Assembly: GCF_014199625.1 (NCBI RefSeq)
Contig: NZ_JACHNY010000001.1
Span: 806,001 to 870,000, forward strand
DNA from: Sphingomonas abaci
Lineage (GTDB): Bacteria > Pseudomonadota > Alphaproteobacteria > Sphingomonadales > Sphingomonadaceae
Length of the DNA: 64,000 nucleotides
Direction: 5' to 3'
Below the pieces are notes generated by a model. That model did no database searches, had not been told where the DNA came from, and saw nothing but the letters and a program-made list of their open reading frames with translations. The first letter of the stretch is position 1. The number at the start of each line of letters is the position of its first letter. The translations under genes were made by a program, and so were the position numbers. Positions 7,814 to 16,754 of this stretch are shown piece after piece.

Positions 7814-9934
7814 ATGTCACTGCCCGACCGGCTCGAAGCCGGCTCGCCCTATCCGCTCGGTGCGACCTGCGTGGAGGGCGGCATCAACTTCGCCGTCTTC
7901 TCCGCCAATGCGGAAGGAATCGAGCTCTGCCTGTTCGACGACCAGGGCAAGCGCGAGCTGAAACGCTATCCCCTGCCCGAATGCACCGACGAGGTGTGGC
8001 ACGGCTATCTGCCCGATGCCGGGCCGGGCCTGCGTTATGGGTACCGCGCCTATGGCCCTTATGACCCGGAGGCGGGGCACCGCTTCAACCCTAACAAGCT
8101 GCTGCTTGATCCCTATGCGCGCCGCCTGCACGGCAGCATCAAGTGGACCGACGCCCTGCACGGCTACCAGGTCCGCTCGAAGAAGGAAGACCTGTCCTTC
8201 GACAAGCGCGACAGCGCGCCCGCCATGCCCAAGGGCGTGGTGACCGAGGATCATTTCGACTGGTCGCAGGACCGCCGTCCCAACACCCCCTGGGCCGATA
8301 CGGTCGTCTATGAGGCGCATGTGAAGGGACTGACCAAGCTGTTCGAGCTGGCCCCCCCCCGCGAACGCGGCACCTATGCGGCGCTCGGCCATCCCAAGGT
8401 GATCGATCATTTGCGCCGGCTGGGCGTCACTGCGCTCGAACTGATGCCGATCCACGCCTTCACCCAGGACCGCTTCCTGACCGAGAAGGGGCTGAGCAAC
8501 TATTGGGGTTACAACACCCTGTCCTTCTTCGCGCCCGAGCAGCGCTATTTCGCCGGCGACAGCCATGACGAGCTGCGCCGGGCCGTGCGCAAGCTGCACA
8601 AGGCGGGGATCGAGGTGATCCTGGACGTGGTCTACAACCACACCTGCGAGGGGTCGGAAAAGGGCCCGACCCTGTCGTGGCGCGGGCTGGACAACGCCAC
8701 CTATTACCGGCTGGTCAAAGACCAGCCACGCTATGCGATCAACGATACCGGCACCGGCAACACGATCAACACCGACAAGGCGCGGGTCATCCAGATGATC
8801 GCCGATTCGCTCCGCTACTGGGCGACCAGCTTCGGCGTCGACGGCTTCCGCTTCGACCTGGGGCTGACGCTGGGGCGGACGGAAACGGGCTTCGATCCCG
8901 GCCATGCGTTCTTCGACGTGCTGCGCCAGGACCCGATCCTTGGCCGGCTGAAGCTGTCGACCGAGCCTTGGGATATCGGACCCGGCGGCTATCAGCTCGG
9001 CAATTTCCCGCCGGGCTTCGCCGAGTGGAACGACAAGTATCGCGACACGGTGCGCAAGTTCTGGCGCGGCGACCCGTCGCAGCGCGGCGACCTGGCCGCC
9101 CGCCTGTCCGGCTCGGCCGATCTGTTCGACCGGCGGGCACGGCGCCCCTGGGCCAGCGTCAACCTGCTGGCGGCGCATGACGGCTACACGCTCTACGACA
9201 CCGTCGCCTATGAGCAGCGCCACAACGAGGCGAACAAGGAGGACAATCGCGACGGCCATAGCGAGAACTACTCGCGCAACTGGGGCGCGGAAGGCGAGAC
9301 CGACGACGCGGGGATCAAGGCCACCCGCGCCACCGTCCAGCGATCGATGCTGACCACCCTGTTCGCCTCTCTCGGCACGCCGATGCTGGTCGCGGGCGAC
9401 GAGTTCGGACGGACTCAGGGCGGCAACAACAACGCCTATTGCCAGGATGACGAAATCAGCTGGCTCGACTGGAAGCGGGCGGAGACGCCGGAAGGCAAGG
9501 CATTGTTCGCCTTCACCGCACGGCTCACCGAACTGCGCCGCCGCTATTCGGTGCTGCGCGCGCCCGTCTTCCTCTACGGCCAGGATTCGCCGGGCGCGGG
9601 CGTCAACGACATCGAGTGGTGGGACGAGCGCGGCGAGCGCCTGTCGGCCGACGACTGGAACAATCCCGAAGGCCGCGCCCTGGTGATGCGCCGGGCGGTG
9701 AAGCTGGACAATGGCGATGTCGAGGCGGTGACGCTGCTGCTCAACGGGTCGGAGAATGCGATCAGCTTCAAGCTGCCGCCGCCCGAGGACGCCCAGCGGA
9801 CCGTGCTGGTGGACAGCACCGATCCGGCCGTGAAGGACGCAGCGTTCGGGCAGGATTACGAACTCGGCGCGCACGGCGCGGCGCTGGTCGCCTGGACGAT
9901 CGCGGCGGCCGATCTGGAGTCGGACGCGGCATGA
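7814..9934 (+). CDS. glgX: glycogen debranching enzyme GlgX
   Basis: A 706-residue GH13 isoamylase-type enzyme that hydrolyses alpha-1,6 branches of glycogen, giving linear maltodextrins. It has an N-terminal CBM48-like domain (about 10-110), then the catalytic barrel with DVVYNHT (near 272), the nucleophile Asp348 in GFRFDL, the acid/base Glu384 in LSTEPWD, and the stabilising Asp456 in AAHDGY. A TTG at 7811 immediately precedes the ATG used here. A run of C bases near 8351-8360 is in frame with intact sequence on both sides. It is the first gene of a four-gene run; its stop overlaps the treZ start (ATGA). Confidence 0.96.
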   Translation: MSLPDRLEAGSPYPLGATCVEGGINFAVFSANAEGIELCLFDDQGKRELKRYPLPECTDEVWHGYLPDAGPGLRYGYRAYGPYDPEAGHRFNPNKLLLDPYARRLHGSIKWTDALHGYQVRSKKEDLSFDKRDSAPAMPKGVVTEDHFDWSQDRRPNTPWADTVVYEAHVKGLTKLFELAPPRERGTYAALGHPKVIDHLRRLGVTALELMPIHAFTQDRFLTEKGLSNYWGYNTLSFFAPEQRYFAGDSHDELRRAVRKLHKAGIEVILDVVYNHTCEGSEKGPTLSWRGLDNATYYRLVKDQPRYAINDTGTGNTINTDKARVIQMIADSLRYWATSFGVDGFRFDLGLTLGRTETGFDPGHAFFDVLRQDPILGRLKLSTEPWDIGPGGYQLGNFPPGFAEWNDKYRDTVRKFWRGDPSQRGDLAARLSGSADLFDRRARRPWASVNLLAAHDGYTLYDTVAYEQRHNEANKEDNRDGHSENYSRNWGAEGETDDAGIKATRATVQRSMLTTLFASLGTPMLVAGDEFGRTQGGNNNAYCQDDEISWLDWKRAETPEGKALFAFTARLTELRRRYSVLRAPVFLYGQDSPGAGVNDIEWWDERGERLSADDWNNPEGRALVMRRAVKLDNGDVEAVTLLLNGSENAISFKLPPPEDAQRTVLVDSTDPAVKDAAFGQDYELGAHGAALVAWTIAAADLESDAA

Positions 9935-11643
9935 CCGGGTGGGGACCGGTGACCGGCGCGGACGGCACCCGCTTCCGCCTCTGGGCACCCGACCGGGACG
10001 CGGTGTCGCTGGAGATCGATGGACGCGAACCCCAGGCGATGGTGCCCGCCGGCGACGGCTGGTTCACCGCCACCGCGCCCGTCGGGGCCGGCGCGCGCTA
10101 TCGCTTCCGGATCGGCGACATGGCGGTCCCCGACCCGGCGTCGCGGGCGCAGACGGGCGGCGTTAATGGCTGGAGTCTGGTCGTCGACCCGGACGCCTAT
10201 CGCTGGCGGCACGGCGACTGGGCCGGTCGCCCCTGGGAAGCGATGGTGATCGAGGAGGTCCATGCCGGCCTGCTCGGCGGCTTCGAGGGCGTCGCCAGGC
10301 GCTTGCCGATGCTCGCCGAACTGGGCGTTACTGCGATCGAGCTGATGCCGGTCAACGCGTTCGGCGGCACGCGCAACTGGGGCTATGACGGCGTGCTGCC
10401 CTATGCCCCGGCCGAAAGCTACGGCACGCCCGACGAGTTGCGGGCGCTGGTCGACGACGCGCATGGCCTGGGGATGAGCGTGTTCCTGGACGTGGTCTAC
10501 AACCATTTCGGCCCTGACGGGAATTACCTGGGCGCGTACGCCTCGGGCTTCTTCCATCCGGAGGTGGAGACCCCCTGGGGCGGCGCGGTGGCGGTGGACA
10601 AGGAACCGGTGCGCCGCTTCTTCATCGACAATGCGCTGATGTGGCTGCGCGAGTTCCGCATCGACGGCCTGCGCTTCGATGCGGTCCACGCGATCAACGA
10701 CAACGGCTTTCTCGACGCGATGGCGGCCGAGTTGCGCGCCGCGGTCGACCGGCCTGTGCATCTGGTGCTGGAGAATGAGAGCAACGACGCCGACCGGCTG
10801 GTGCCCGGTGTCTATGACGCGCAGTGGAACGACGATTTCCACAATGTCCTGCACGTCCTGCTGACCGGCGAGGACCATGCCTATTACCGCGACTTCGCCG
10901 AACGCCCGGCCGAGCGGCTGGCGCGCTGCCTGCGCGACGGCTTCATCTATCAGGGCGAAGGATCGCCCAACCACGACGGAAAGCCGCGCGGCAAACCGTC
11001 GGGCCACCTGCCTGCGACCCGCTTCGTCTCCTTCCTCCAGAACCACGACCAGATCGGCAACCGCGCCCTGGGCGAGCGGCTGACGGTGCTGGCCGATCCG
11101 GCGAAGCTGGCGGCGGCGACCGTGCTTTGGGCGTTGTCGCCGCAGATCCCGCTGCTGTTCATGGGCGACGCGACCGGCTCGGAGACGCCGTACCTGTTCT
11201 TCACCGACTTCCATGACGAACTGGCGGATGCGGTGCGCGAGGGCCGGCGACGCGAGTTCAAGGGCCATCCCGGCTTCGACTCCGAGAAGGATCGCGAGAG
11301 CATCCCCGATCCCAATGCCCTATCGACCTTCGACGCCTCGCGCCCCAAGGACGGGCCGGACGCGGAAAGCTGGCGCGATCTCTATCGTCGCCTGCTCGCC
11401 CTGCGGGCCGAGCGGATCGTGCCGGTGCTGGAGAATGCCCAGGGCGTATCGGCCGAGGCGATCGGCGCGGCGGCGGTGATCGCGCGCTGGCGGATGAAGG
11501 ACGACAGCTTCCTGACGATTGCGATCAACCTGGGGGACGAGACGGTGCCTGCCGACCTGCCGACCGATGCGCCGCTGTTCGCGGCCGGGCCCGCCGATGC
11601 CGCCGGCCTGCCCCCCGCCTCGTGCCGCGTCTGGCTGGCATGA
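9931..11643 (+). CDS. treZ: malto-oligosyltrehalose trehalohydrolase TreZ
   Basis: A 570-residue GH13 enzyme that releases trehalose from malto-oligosyltrehalose. It has an N-terminal beta-sandwich (GTRFRLWAPDRDAVSLEI), then the barrel with DVVYNHFGPDGNYLGAY, nucleophile Asp250 in IDGLRFDAVHAI, acid Glu281 in LVLENES, and Asp373 in LQNHDQIGNRA. One oddity: the normally conserved MGEEWG-like loop reads LFMGDATGSETP here, a change outside the catalytic triad. It overlaps glgX and malQ by four bases at each end, so expression is tightly coupled to both. In the pathway it acts after TreY, although its gene comes before treY. Confidence 0.95.
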   Translation: MTGWGPVTGADGTRFRLWAPDRDAVSLEIDGREPQAMVPAGDGWFTATAPVGAGARYRFRIGDMAVPDPASRAQTGGVNGWSLVVDPDAYRWRHGDWAGRPWEAMVIEEVHAGLLGGFEGVARRLPMLAELGVTAIELMPVNAFGGTRNWGYDGVLPYAPAESYGTPDELRALVDDAHGLGMSVFLDVVYNHFGPDGNYLGAYASGFFHPEVETPWGGAVAVDKEPVRRFFIDNALMWLREFRIDGLRFDAVHAINDNGFLDAMAAELRAAVDRPVHLVLENESNDADRLVPGVYDAQWNDDFHNVLHVLLTGEDHAYYRDFAERPAERLARCLRDGFIYQGEGSPNHDGKPRGKPSGHLPATRFVSFLQNHDQIGNRALGERLTVLADPAKLAAATVLWALSPQIPLLFMGDATGSETPYLFFTDFHDELADAVREGRRREFKGHPGFDSEKDRESIPDPNALSTFDASRPKDGPDAESWRDLYRRLLALRAERIVPVLENAQGVSAEAIGAAAVIARWRMKDDSFLTIAINLGDETVPADLPTDAPLFAAGPADAAGLPPASCRVWLA

Positions 11644-13613
11644 CCGGGCTGCGCGCGCTCGCCGAGGCAGCGGGACTGCAAGTCGATTGGACCGACGCCA
11701 GCGGCCAGGCCAAGCGCGTGTCCGACGATGCGCTGGTCGATGTGCTGGGCGCGCTCGGCCTGGCGGCGGACAGCGACGCCGCCATCGCCGAATCACGCGA
11801 ACAATTGGCGGCGGAGCAGGGCAGCGACCAGGCGGGCTTCGTTTCGGTCGACCAGGGCGTGGCCACGGTCGTGGATGCCCGGCCGCGCGGCACGCTGCAC
11901 CTGGCCGGCGGCGGCACGGTCGCGGTGGACGGCGCGCTGCCAGCGATCGACGAGCCCGGCTATCACCGGCTGGTGACGGACGATGGCGAGATGGTGGTCG
12001 CGGTCGCGCCGCTGCGCTGCTTCGGCGTGGCGGATGCGGCGCCCGGCCGGCGGCTCTGGGGACCGGCGGTGCAGATCCCGGCGTTGCGCGATCATCGCCA
12101 GACCGGCTTCGGCGATTTCGCCAGCCTCGCGCACACCGCCGCCGCCTTCGGACAGGCGGGCGCGGAAACGCTGGCGATCAGCCCGCTCCATGCGCTGTTC
12201 CCCGCCGATCCGTCGCGCTTCAGCCCCTATGCGCCGTCCAGCCGGCTGTTCCTCAACATCTTCTACGCCGATCCCGGCCTGGTCGGACATAGCCTGCCGC
12301 CGGAGGACGCACCCGATCTGATCGATTGGGCCAGCGCCATCCCGCGCCGCATGGCCGCGCTCCGCGCCGCCTATGACGCGGCGACGCCGCCGATCCGCGA
12401 CGCGGTGGCGCGGTTCGCACAGGATGGCGGCGACGAACTGCGGCGCCATGCCCGGTTCGATGCGCTGCACGCGCATTTCTTCGACAAGGGCGCGCGGGGC
12501 TGGCAGGACTGGCCGAGCGCCTATCACGACCCGGCGGGCGACGCGGTCGCCGCATTCGCCCGCACCCATGCGGCAGAGGTTGATTTCTACCTGTTCGCCC
12601 AATGGCTGGCCGATCGCGGGCTGGCCGAGGCGCAGACCGCCGCGAAGGACGCCGGCATGGCGCTCGGCCTGATCGCCGATCTGGCGGTGGGCATGGACGG
12701 CGGCGGCAGCCATGCCTGGAGCCGGCGCGACGACCTGATCAACGGCCTGTCGATCGGTGCGCCGCCCGATATCCTGGGTCCCGAGGGACAGAATTGGGGC
12801 ATCACCGGCTTCGCGCCCCAGGCGCTGCGCCGCGAAGGCTTCGCGCCCTTCATCGCCACCGTCCGCGCGGCGCTCGGACAGGACGGTGCGCGGGCGGGCG
12901 GCATCCGCATCGACCATGCCATGGGCCTGTCCCGGCTGTGGGTGGTGCCGCACGGCAAGACGTCGAAGGACGGCGCCTACCTTTCCTATCCCCTGCCCGA
13001 CATGCTGCGCATCCTGGCGATCGAGAGCCATGCCGCGAAGGCGGTGGTGATCGGCGAGGATCTGGGCACGGTGCCCGAGGGCTTCCGCCCCGCGTCCGAG
13101 GCGCGCGGCATCTTCGGGATGCGGGTGATGCCGTTCGAAACCCGCGGCGACGACCTGGCGCCGCCCCAGGCCTATGACGCGCAGGCCGCGGCGATGACCG
13201 GCACCCACGACCTGCCGACCATGGCCGGCTGGTGGCAGGGCAACGACATCGCCTGGAACCGCAGGCTTGGCCGCGCCGTACCCGACGATGCCGAGGCGAC
13301 GCGCGACCGCGAGCGCGCCGGCTGGTGGCGCAGCTTCCGGGCCGCCGGGCTGGTCGAGGGCACGGCCCCCGCCCCCGACCAGCCGGAGGCCGTGGTCGAT
13401 GCCGCGCTCGGCTTCGTTGCCGGCACCCCCAGCGAACTCGCCATCCTGCCGCTGGAGGATGTGGTCGGGCTGGTCGAACAGCCCAACCTGCCCGGCACCA
13501 CCGACGAACATCCCAATTGGCGACGGCGCATGCCCGACGCGACCGATGCGCTGCTCCAGCGGCCCGAGGTCGCCCGGCACGTCGCGATCCTCAACGAAGC
13601 GAGAACCGCATGA
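11640..13613 (+). CDS. malQ: 4-alpha-glucanotransferase MalQ
   Basis: A 657-residue GH77 amylomaltase that disproportionates short maltodextrins so that they reach a length TreY can use, releasing glucose. Catalytic residues are visible: nucleophile Asp425 in GIRIDHAMGLSRLW, acid Glu473 in VVIGEDLGTVP, and Asp524 in GTHDLPT. The family substrate-binding region RQTGFGDFASLAHTAAAFG and SPYAPSSRLFLN are present. There is an N-terminal extension of about 140 residues before the barrel, as in many proteobacterial MalQ proteins. It is joined by ATGA overlaps to treZ before it and treY after it. Confidence 0.95.
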   Translation: MTGLRALAEAAGLQVDWTDASGQAKRVSDDALVDVLGALGLAADSDAAIAESREQLAAEQGSDQAGFVSVDQGVATVVDARPRGTLHLAGGGTVAVDGALPAIDEPGYHRLVTDDGEMVVAVAPLRCFGVADAAPGRRLWGPAVQIPALRDHRQTGFGDFASLAHTAAAFGQAGAETLAISPLHALFPADPSRFSPYAPSSRLFLNIFYADPGLVGHSLPPEDAPDLIDWASAIPRRMAALRAAYDAATPPIRDAVARFAQDGGDELRRHARFDALHAHFFDKGARGWQDWPSAYHDPAGDAVAAFARTHAAEVDFYLFAQWLADRGLAEAQTAAKDAGMALGLIADLAVGMDGGGSHAWSRRDDLINGLSIGAPPDILGPEGQNWGITGFAPQALRREGFAPFIATVRAALGQDGARAGGIRIDHAMGLSRLWVVPHGKTSKDGAYLSYPLPDMLRILAIESHAAKAVVIGEDLGTVPEGFRPASEARGIFGMRVMPFETRGDDLAPPQAYDAQAAAMTGTHDLPTMAGWWQGNDIAWNRRLGRAVPDDAEATRDRERAGWWRSFRAAGLVEGTAPAPDQPEAVVDAALGFVAGTPSELAILPLEDVVGLVEQPNLPGTTDEHPNWRRRMPDATDALLQRPEVARHVAILNEARTA

Positions 13614-15991
13614 CCCTTCGCGCCACCTATCGCCTCCAGATGCACAAGGACTTCCCGTTCCAGGCGGCGGAGGCCATCGTCCCCTATCTGGAGCGGCTGG
13701 GGATCAGCCACCTCTATCTCTCGCCGATCACCACCGCCGCCAAGGGCTCGACGCACGGCTATGACGTGGTCGACCCGACCGCGATCAATCCCGAACTGGG
13801 CGGCGAGGAAGGATACCGCGCGCTGGTCGCGACCGCGCGGGCGCACGGGCTGGGCGTCATCATCGATATCGTCCCCAATCACATGGGCGTCGCGGGCGGC
13901 GAGAACGCCTGGTGGAACGACGTGCTGGCGCGGGGCGAAGCGAGCGAATATGCCAATGTCTTCGACATCGATTATAGCCGCCCGATCGTGCTGCCGGTGC
14001 TGGGTGATCCCCTGCCCCAGGCGCTGGAACAGGGCGCGATCGCGGTCGAGGGCGCGGAGATCGTCGCTTATGGCGAACATCGCTTCCCCCTGCGCCCCGA
14101 GGACCGCGCCGTCGGCGCGGTGACCGGCGAGGCGCTGGCCGAGTTGCTCGACCGCCAGCATTACCGTCTCGCCTGGTGGCGGACCGCCGACGACGAACTC
14201 AACTGGCGGCGTTTCTTCACCGTCAACGAACTGGCCGGCGTCCGCATCGGGCAGGAGCCGGTGTTCGAACGCACCCACGCGCTCTATTTCCGGTTGTGGC
14301 AGGAGGGGCTGATCGACGGTGTCCGCATCGACCATGTCGACGGACTGACGGACCCGGCCGGCTATTGCCGCCGCCTGCGCGCCCGCTTCGAGTCGATGCC
14401 GCGCGACGACGGCACCCCCGCGATCATTTGGGTCGAGAAGATTTTGGGCGCGGGCGAGCCTCTGGCCCGGGACTGGGGCATCGACGGCACCAGCGGCTAC
14501 GACTTCATGGAGGAGGTCAACCTGCTGCTCCACGATCCCGCCGGCGAAGCGCCGCTGGCCGAGGCCTGGGCGCGGATCAGCGGCCGCGCCGCCGACTTCC
14601 CGCCGGAGGAGTTGCAGGCGCGCCAGGACGTGCTCGCCTGGGCGTTCGAGGGACAGCTCAACGGCTGCATCCGCGCCTTCGCCGCGCTCGCCGCGTCTGA
14701 CCCGCAAAGTGCGGCGATCACGCCCGAGATGCTGCGCCGGGCGATCGTGCGGCTGCTCTGGGTCTTCCCGGTCTATCGCACCTATGGCCTTGGCGATTCC
14801 GCGCCCGGGGCGGACGCCGCGATCCGGGCCGAAGCACGCGCACGCGTGCAGTCGCTGATTCCGCCAGGCGAGGATTTCGTCACCGACGCCATCATGGCAT
14901 GGCTGGCGGGCGAAGGGCCGGGCGACACCGAACTGGCGCACGAAGCCGTTCGTCGCTTCCAGCAGCTCTCCGCCCCGGTCGCCGCCAAGGGCGTCGAGGA
15001 CACCGCCTTCTACCGCTATGGCCGCCTGCTCTCGCGCAACGATGTCGGCTTCGACGCCACCCGCTTCGCGGGCGACGTGGCCGAGTTCCACGACCGGATG
15101 CAGGCGCGCGCCGCCGATTGGCCGCGCGCGCTGCTCGCCACCGCGACGCACGACCACAAGCGCGGCGAGGATGTCCGCGCCCGACTGGCGGTGCTGAGCC
15201 AGATCCCCGACCGCTGGCTGGCGGCGGTCGAGGGCTGGGACGCGGAGGCCGTGCGGCTGGCCCCGGATGTGGACCCGGCCGACCGATACATGCTGCTCCA
15301 GATGATCTACGGCGCGTGGCCCCAGGGTTTGCGGGCCGACGATGCGGACGGTCTCACCGATTTCGCCGAGCGGCTGTCGGCCTGGCAGGAAAAGGCGCTG
15401 CGCGAGGGCAAGCTCCGTTCCTCCTGGGAAGCCCCTGCCGAGGCGTATGAGGGGCAGGTCAAGGCGCTGATCGCCGCGTTGCTCGATCCCGGCCAGGGCC
15501 GGACCTTCCTCGCCGATCTCGCCGCCTTCCTTGAGGAGACGGCCCCGGCGGCCGAGGCGGCGATGCTCGCGCAACTGGCGCTGCGGCTGACCGTGCCGGG
15601 CGTGCCCGACACCTATCAGGGCACCGAACTGCCCGATTACAGCCTGGTCGATCCCGACAATCGCCGCCCGGTCGATTACGCCGCGCGCGAACGCGCGCTG
15701 GCGGATGGCAGCGCGCCCAAGCTGGCGCTGCTCGCCGAGATCCTGGCGCTGCGCCGCGACCATGCGGGCGTCTTCGCCGACGGCAGCTATCACCCGCTGC
15801 CCGTCTCGGGCCAGGGCGCGGAGAGGGTCGTCGCCTTTCTGCGCGTGGCCGGCGACGTCCGCCTGCTGGTCGCGGTGGCGCTGCGCATGCCGGCGGACGG
15901 CTGGGGCGAGGCGGCGGTGACCGTGGCGGACGAGGCGATGCCGCTCGCCACGCTGTTCGCCGATCGCTCCGTCGTGGTGCGCCTGCTCTGA
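13610..15991 (+). CDS. treY: malto-oligosyltrehalose synthase TreY
   Basis: A 793-residue GH13 enzyme that isomerises the reducing-end alpha-1,4 bond of a maltodextrin to alpha,alpha-1,1, forming malto-oligosyltrehalose. The family N-terminus MTLRATYRLQMHKDFPF and SHLYLSPITTAAKGSTHGYD are clear. The catalytic barrel has IVPNHMG, nucleophile Asp241 in GVRIDHVDGLTDP, acid Glu276 in IIWVEKILG, and a late ATHDHKRGEDVRARL. PGVPDTYQGTEL is typical near the C-terminus. It is the last gene of the glgX-treZ-malQ-treY run, overlapping malQ by ATGA. No glgA, glgB, glgC or glgP is in the window, so glycogen synthesis is encoded elsewhere. Confidence 0.96.
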   Translation: MTLRATYRLQMHKDFPFQAAEAIVPYLERLGISHLYLSPITTAAKGSTHGYDVVDPTAINPELGGEEGYRALVATARAHGLGVIIDIVPNHMGVAGGENAWWNDVLARGEASEYANVFDIDYSRPIVLPVLGDPLPQALEQGAIAVEGAEIVAYGEHRFPLRPEDRAVGAVTGEALAELLDRQHYRLAWWRTADDELNWRRFFTVNELAGVRIGQEPVFERTHALYFRLWQEGLIDGVRIDHVDGLTDPAGYCRRLRARFESMPRDDGTPAIIWVEKILGAGEPLARDWGIDGTSGYDFMEEVNLLLHDPAGEAPLAEAWARISGRAADFPPEELQARQDVLAWAFEGQLNGCIRAFAALAASDPQSAAITPEMLRRAIVRLLWVFPVYRTYGLGDSAPGADAAIRAEARARVQSLIPPGEDFVTDAIMAWLAGEGPGDTELAHEAVRRFQQLSAPVAAKGVEDTAFYRYGRLLSRNDVGFDATRFAGDVAEFHDRMQARAADWPRALLATATHDHKRGEDVRARLAVLSQIPDRWLAAVEGWDAEAVRLAPDVDPADRYMLLQMIYGAWPQGLRADDADGLTDFAERLSAWQEKALREGKLRSSWEAPAEAYEGQVKALIAALLDPGQGRTFLADLAAFLEETAPAAEAAMLAQLALRLTVPGVPDTYQGTELPDYSLVDPDNRRPVDYAARERALADGSAPKLALLAEILALRRDHAGVFADGSYHPLPVSGQGAERVVAFLRVAGDVRLLVAVALRMPADGWGEAAVTVADEAMPLATLFADRSVVVRLL

Positions 15992-16126
15992 CCTGTCGGG
16001 GAATTTTACACGCCGGAAGGGGGCGGCGGGCGCGTTAACCAGCGCAACGACGCGTCCCCGCGCCTTTTCCGGCTTGGCACGTGCCCTGCTAGGACAGGGC
16101 CAGCCGAAGCCTCAGCGCTTTCAGCA

Positions 16127-16167
16127 GGGTGGACCGGCCGCTACGACGGTCTCGCGCCGGTCCACCC
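16127..16167. other. perfect 11-bp inverted repeat downstream of treY
   Basis: Arms GGGTGGACCGG (16127-16137) and CCGGTCCACCC (16157-16167) are perfectly complementary around a 19-base loop. It lies 135 bases after the treY stop. No T run follows either arm, so it is not a standard factor-independent terminator; it could protect the mRNA end or be a protein site. The rest of the 329-base spacer at 15992-16320 shows no credible gene. Confidence 0.55.
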
Positions 16168-16320
16168 GCACCCGGCTTGCCGATCCAACACCGGCCTCAA
16201 GGATTCGCTTCGCGGCTCGCCGACGGCTTCGATCCGGCAGATCGACCTGAATGTGCGCGCCACCGTTTCATCATCGATGCACGCGCTGTCGTTGCCAGCC
16301 GCCATCTTCCGACCGCACGA

Positions 16321-16632
16321 CTAAGCGGCCTTCATCATCCGTATATAGTCATAGGCCAGACGCAAGATGAGCGCACTGGCATTGATCCAGACCACGACGG
16401 CGAAACTGCCAAGGATCAACAGGCCCGCAGGGCCGGGATCGTCACCCATCGCCGCAGTGCAAAGGTCGGACAACCCGACCAGGCCGCACGGCACCGCCAC
16501 CAGCAGCCAAAATCGCGACATGGTCAGAAGCAATATCGGACATGCGATTACCAGATCGAAGACGATCAAGAACGACACGGCGCCAATCCTTTGAATGGGA
16601 GCATAGCCTGTCCTTTGGTCGCTTCGAGGCAT
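16321..16632 (-). CDS. small membrane protein of unknown function
   Basis: A 103-residue protein with about three hydrophobic segments: around residues 17-38 (GAVSFLIVFDLVIACPILLL), 41-55, and 69-92. A short polar loop with DDPGPAG lies between the second and third. The C-terminus is basic (RLAYDYIRMMKAA). No family is recognised. The DNA is clearly less GC-rich than its neighbours, which may reflect later acquisition or weak selection. It stands alone between the trehalose operon and typA, with a spacer on both sides. The start at 16632 is the only one that leaves a sensible N-terminus, but the gene is less certain than its neighbours. Confidence 0.55.
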   Translation of the reverse strand: MPRSDQRTGYAPIQRIGAVSFLIVFDLVIACPILLLTMSRFWLLVAVPCGLVGLSDLCTAAMGDDPGPAGLLILGSFAVVVWINASALILRLAYDYIRMMKAA

Positions 16633-16700
16633 ATCGATCGATGCGGGCCGAAGGCGATGGCCGACCCGTCAGTGCCTCGGCTGCTGCCCCGTCGGCAACG

Positions 16701-16729
16701 AAAAAGGGCCGGACGTTGCCGCCCGACCC
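16701..16729 (-). terminator. Rho-independent terminator of typA
   Basis: Read on the minus strand, a 7-bp stem with one G-U pair (plus-strand 16723-16729 with 16706-16712) around a 10-base loop is followed directly by five T residues (plus-strand AAAAA at 16701-16705). It lies 26 bases past the typA stop. Confidence 0.7.
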
Positions 16730-16754
16730 CTTCCTCATCCCAAGCCCGAAAGCT

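Noticed and set aside
8350..8360. Run of C bases within glgX as a possible frameshift
   Set aside because: The frame is intact with family sequence on both sides, so no shift is needed.
7817..9988. Open frame of 723 codons opposite glgX
   Set aside because: Antisense to a complete GlgX with all catalytic residues; no family similarity.
13172..15793. Very long open frame (873 codons) on the minus strand opposite treY
   Set aside because: It mirrors the codon pattern of treY, gives a His/Arg/Gly-rich product without domains, and the plus strand has a full, motif-bearing TreY. High GC content keeps antisense frames open.
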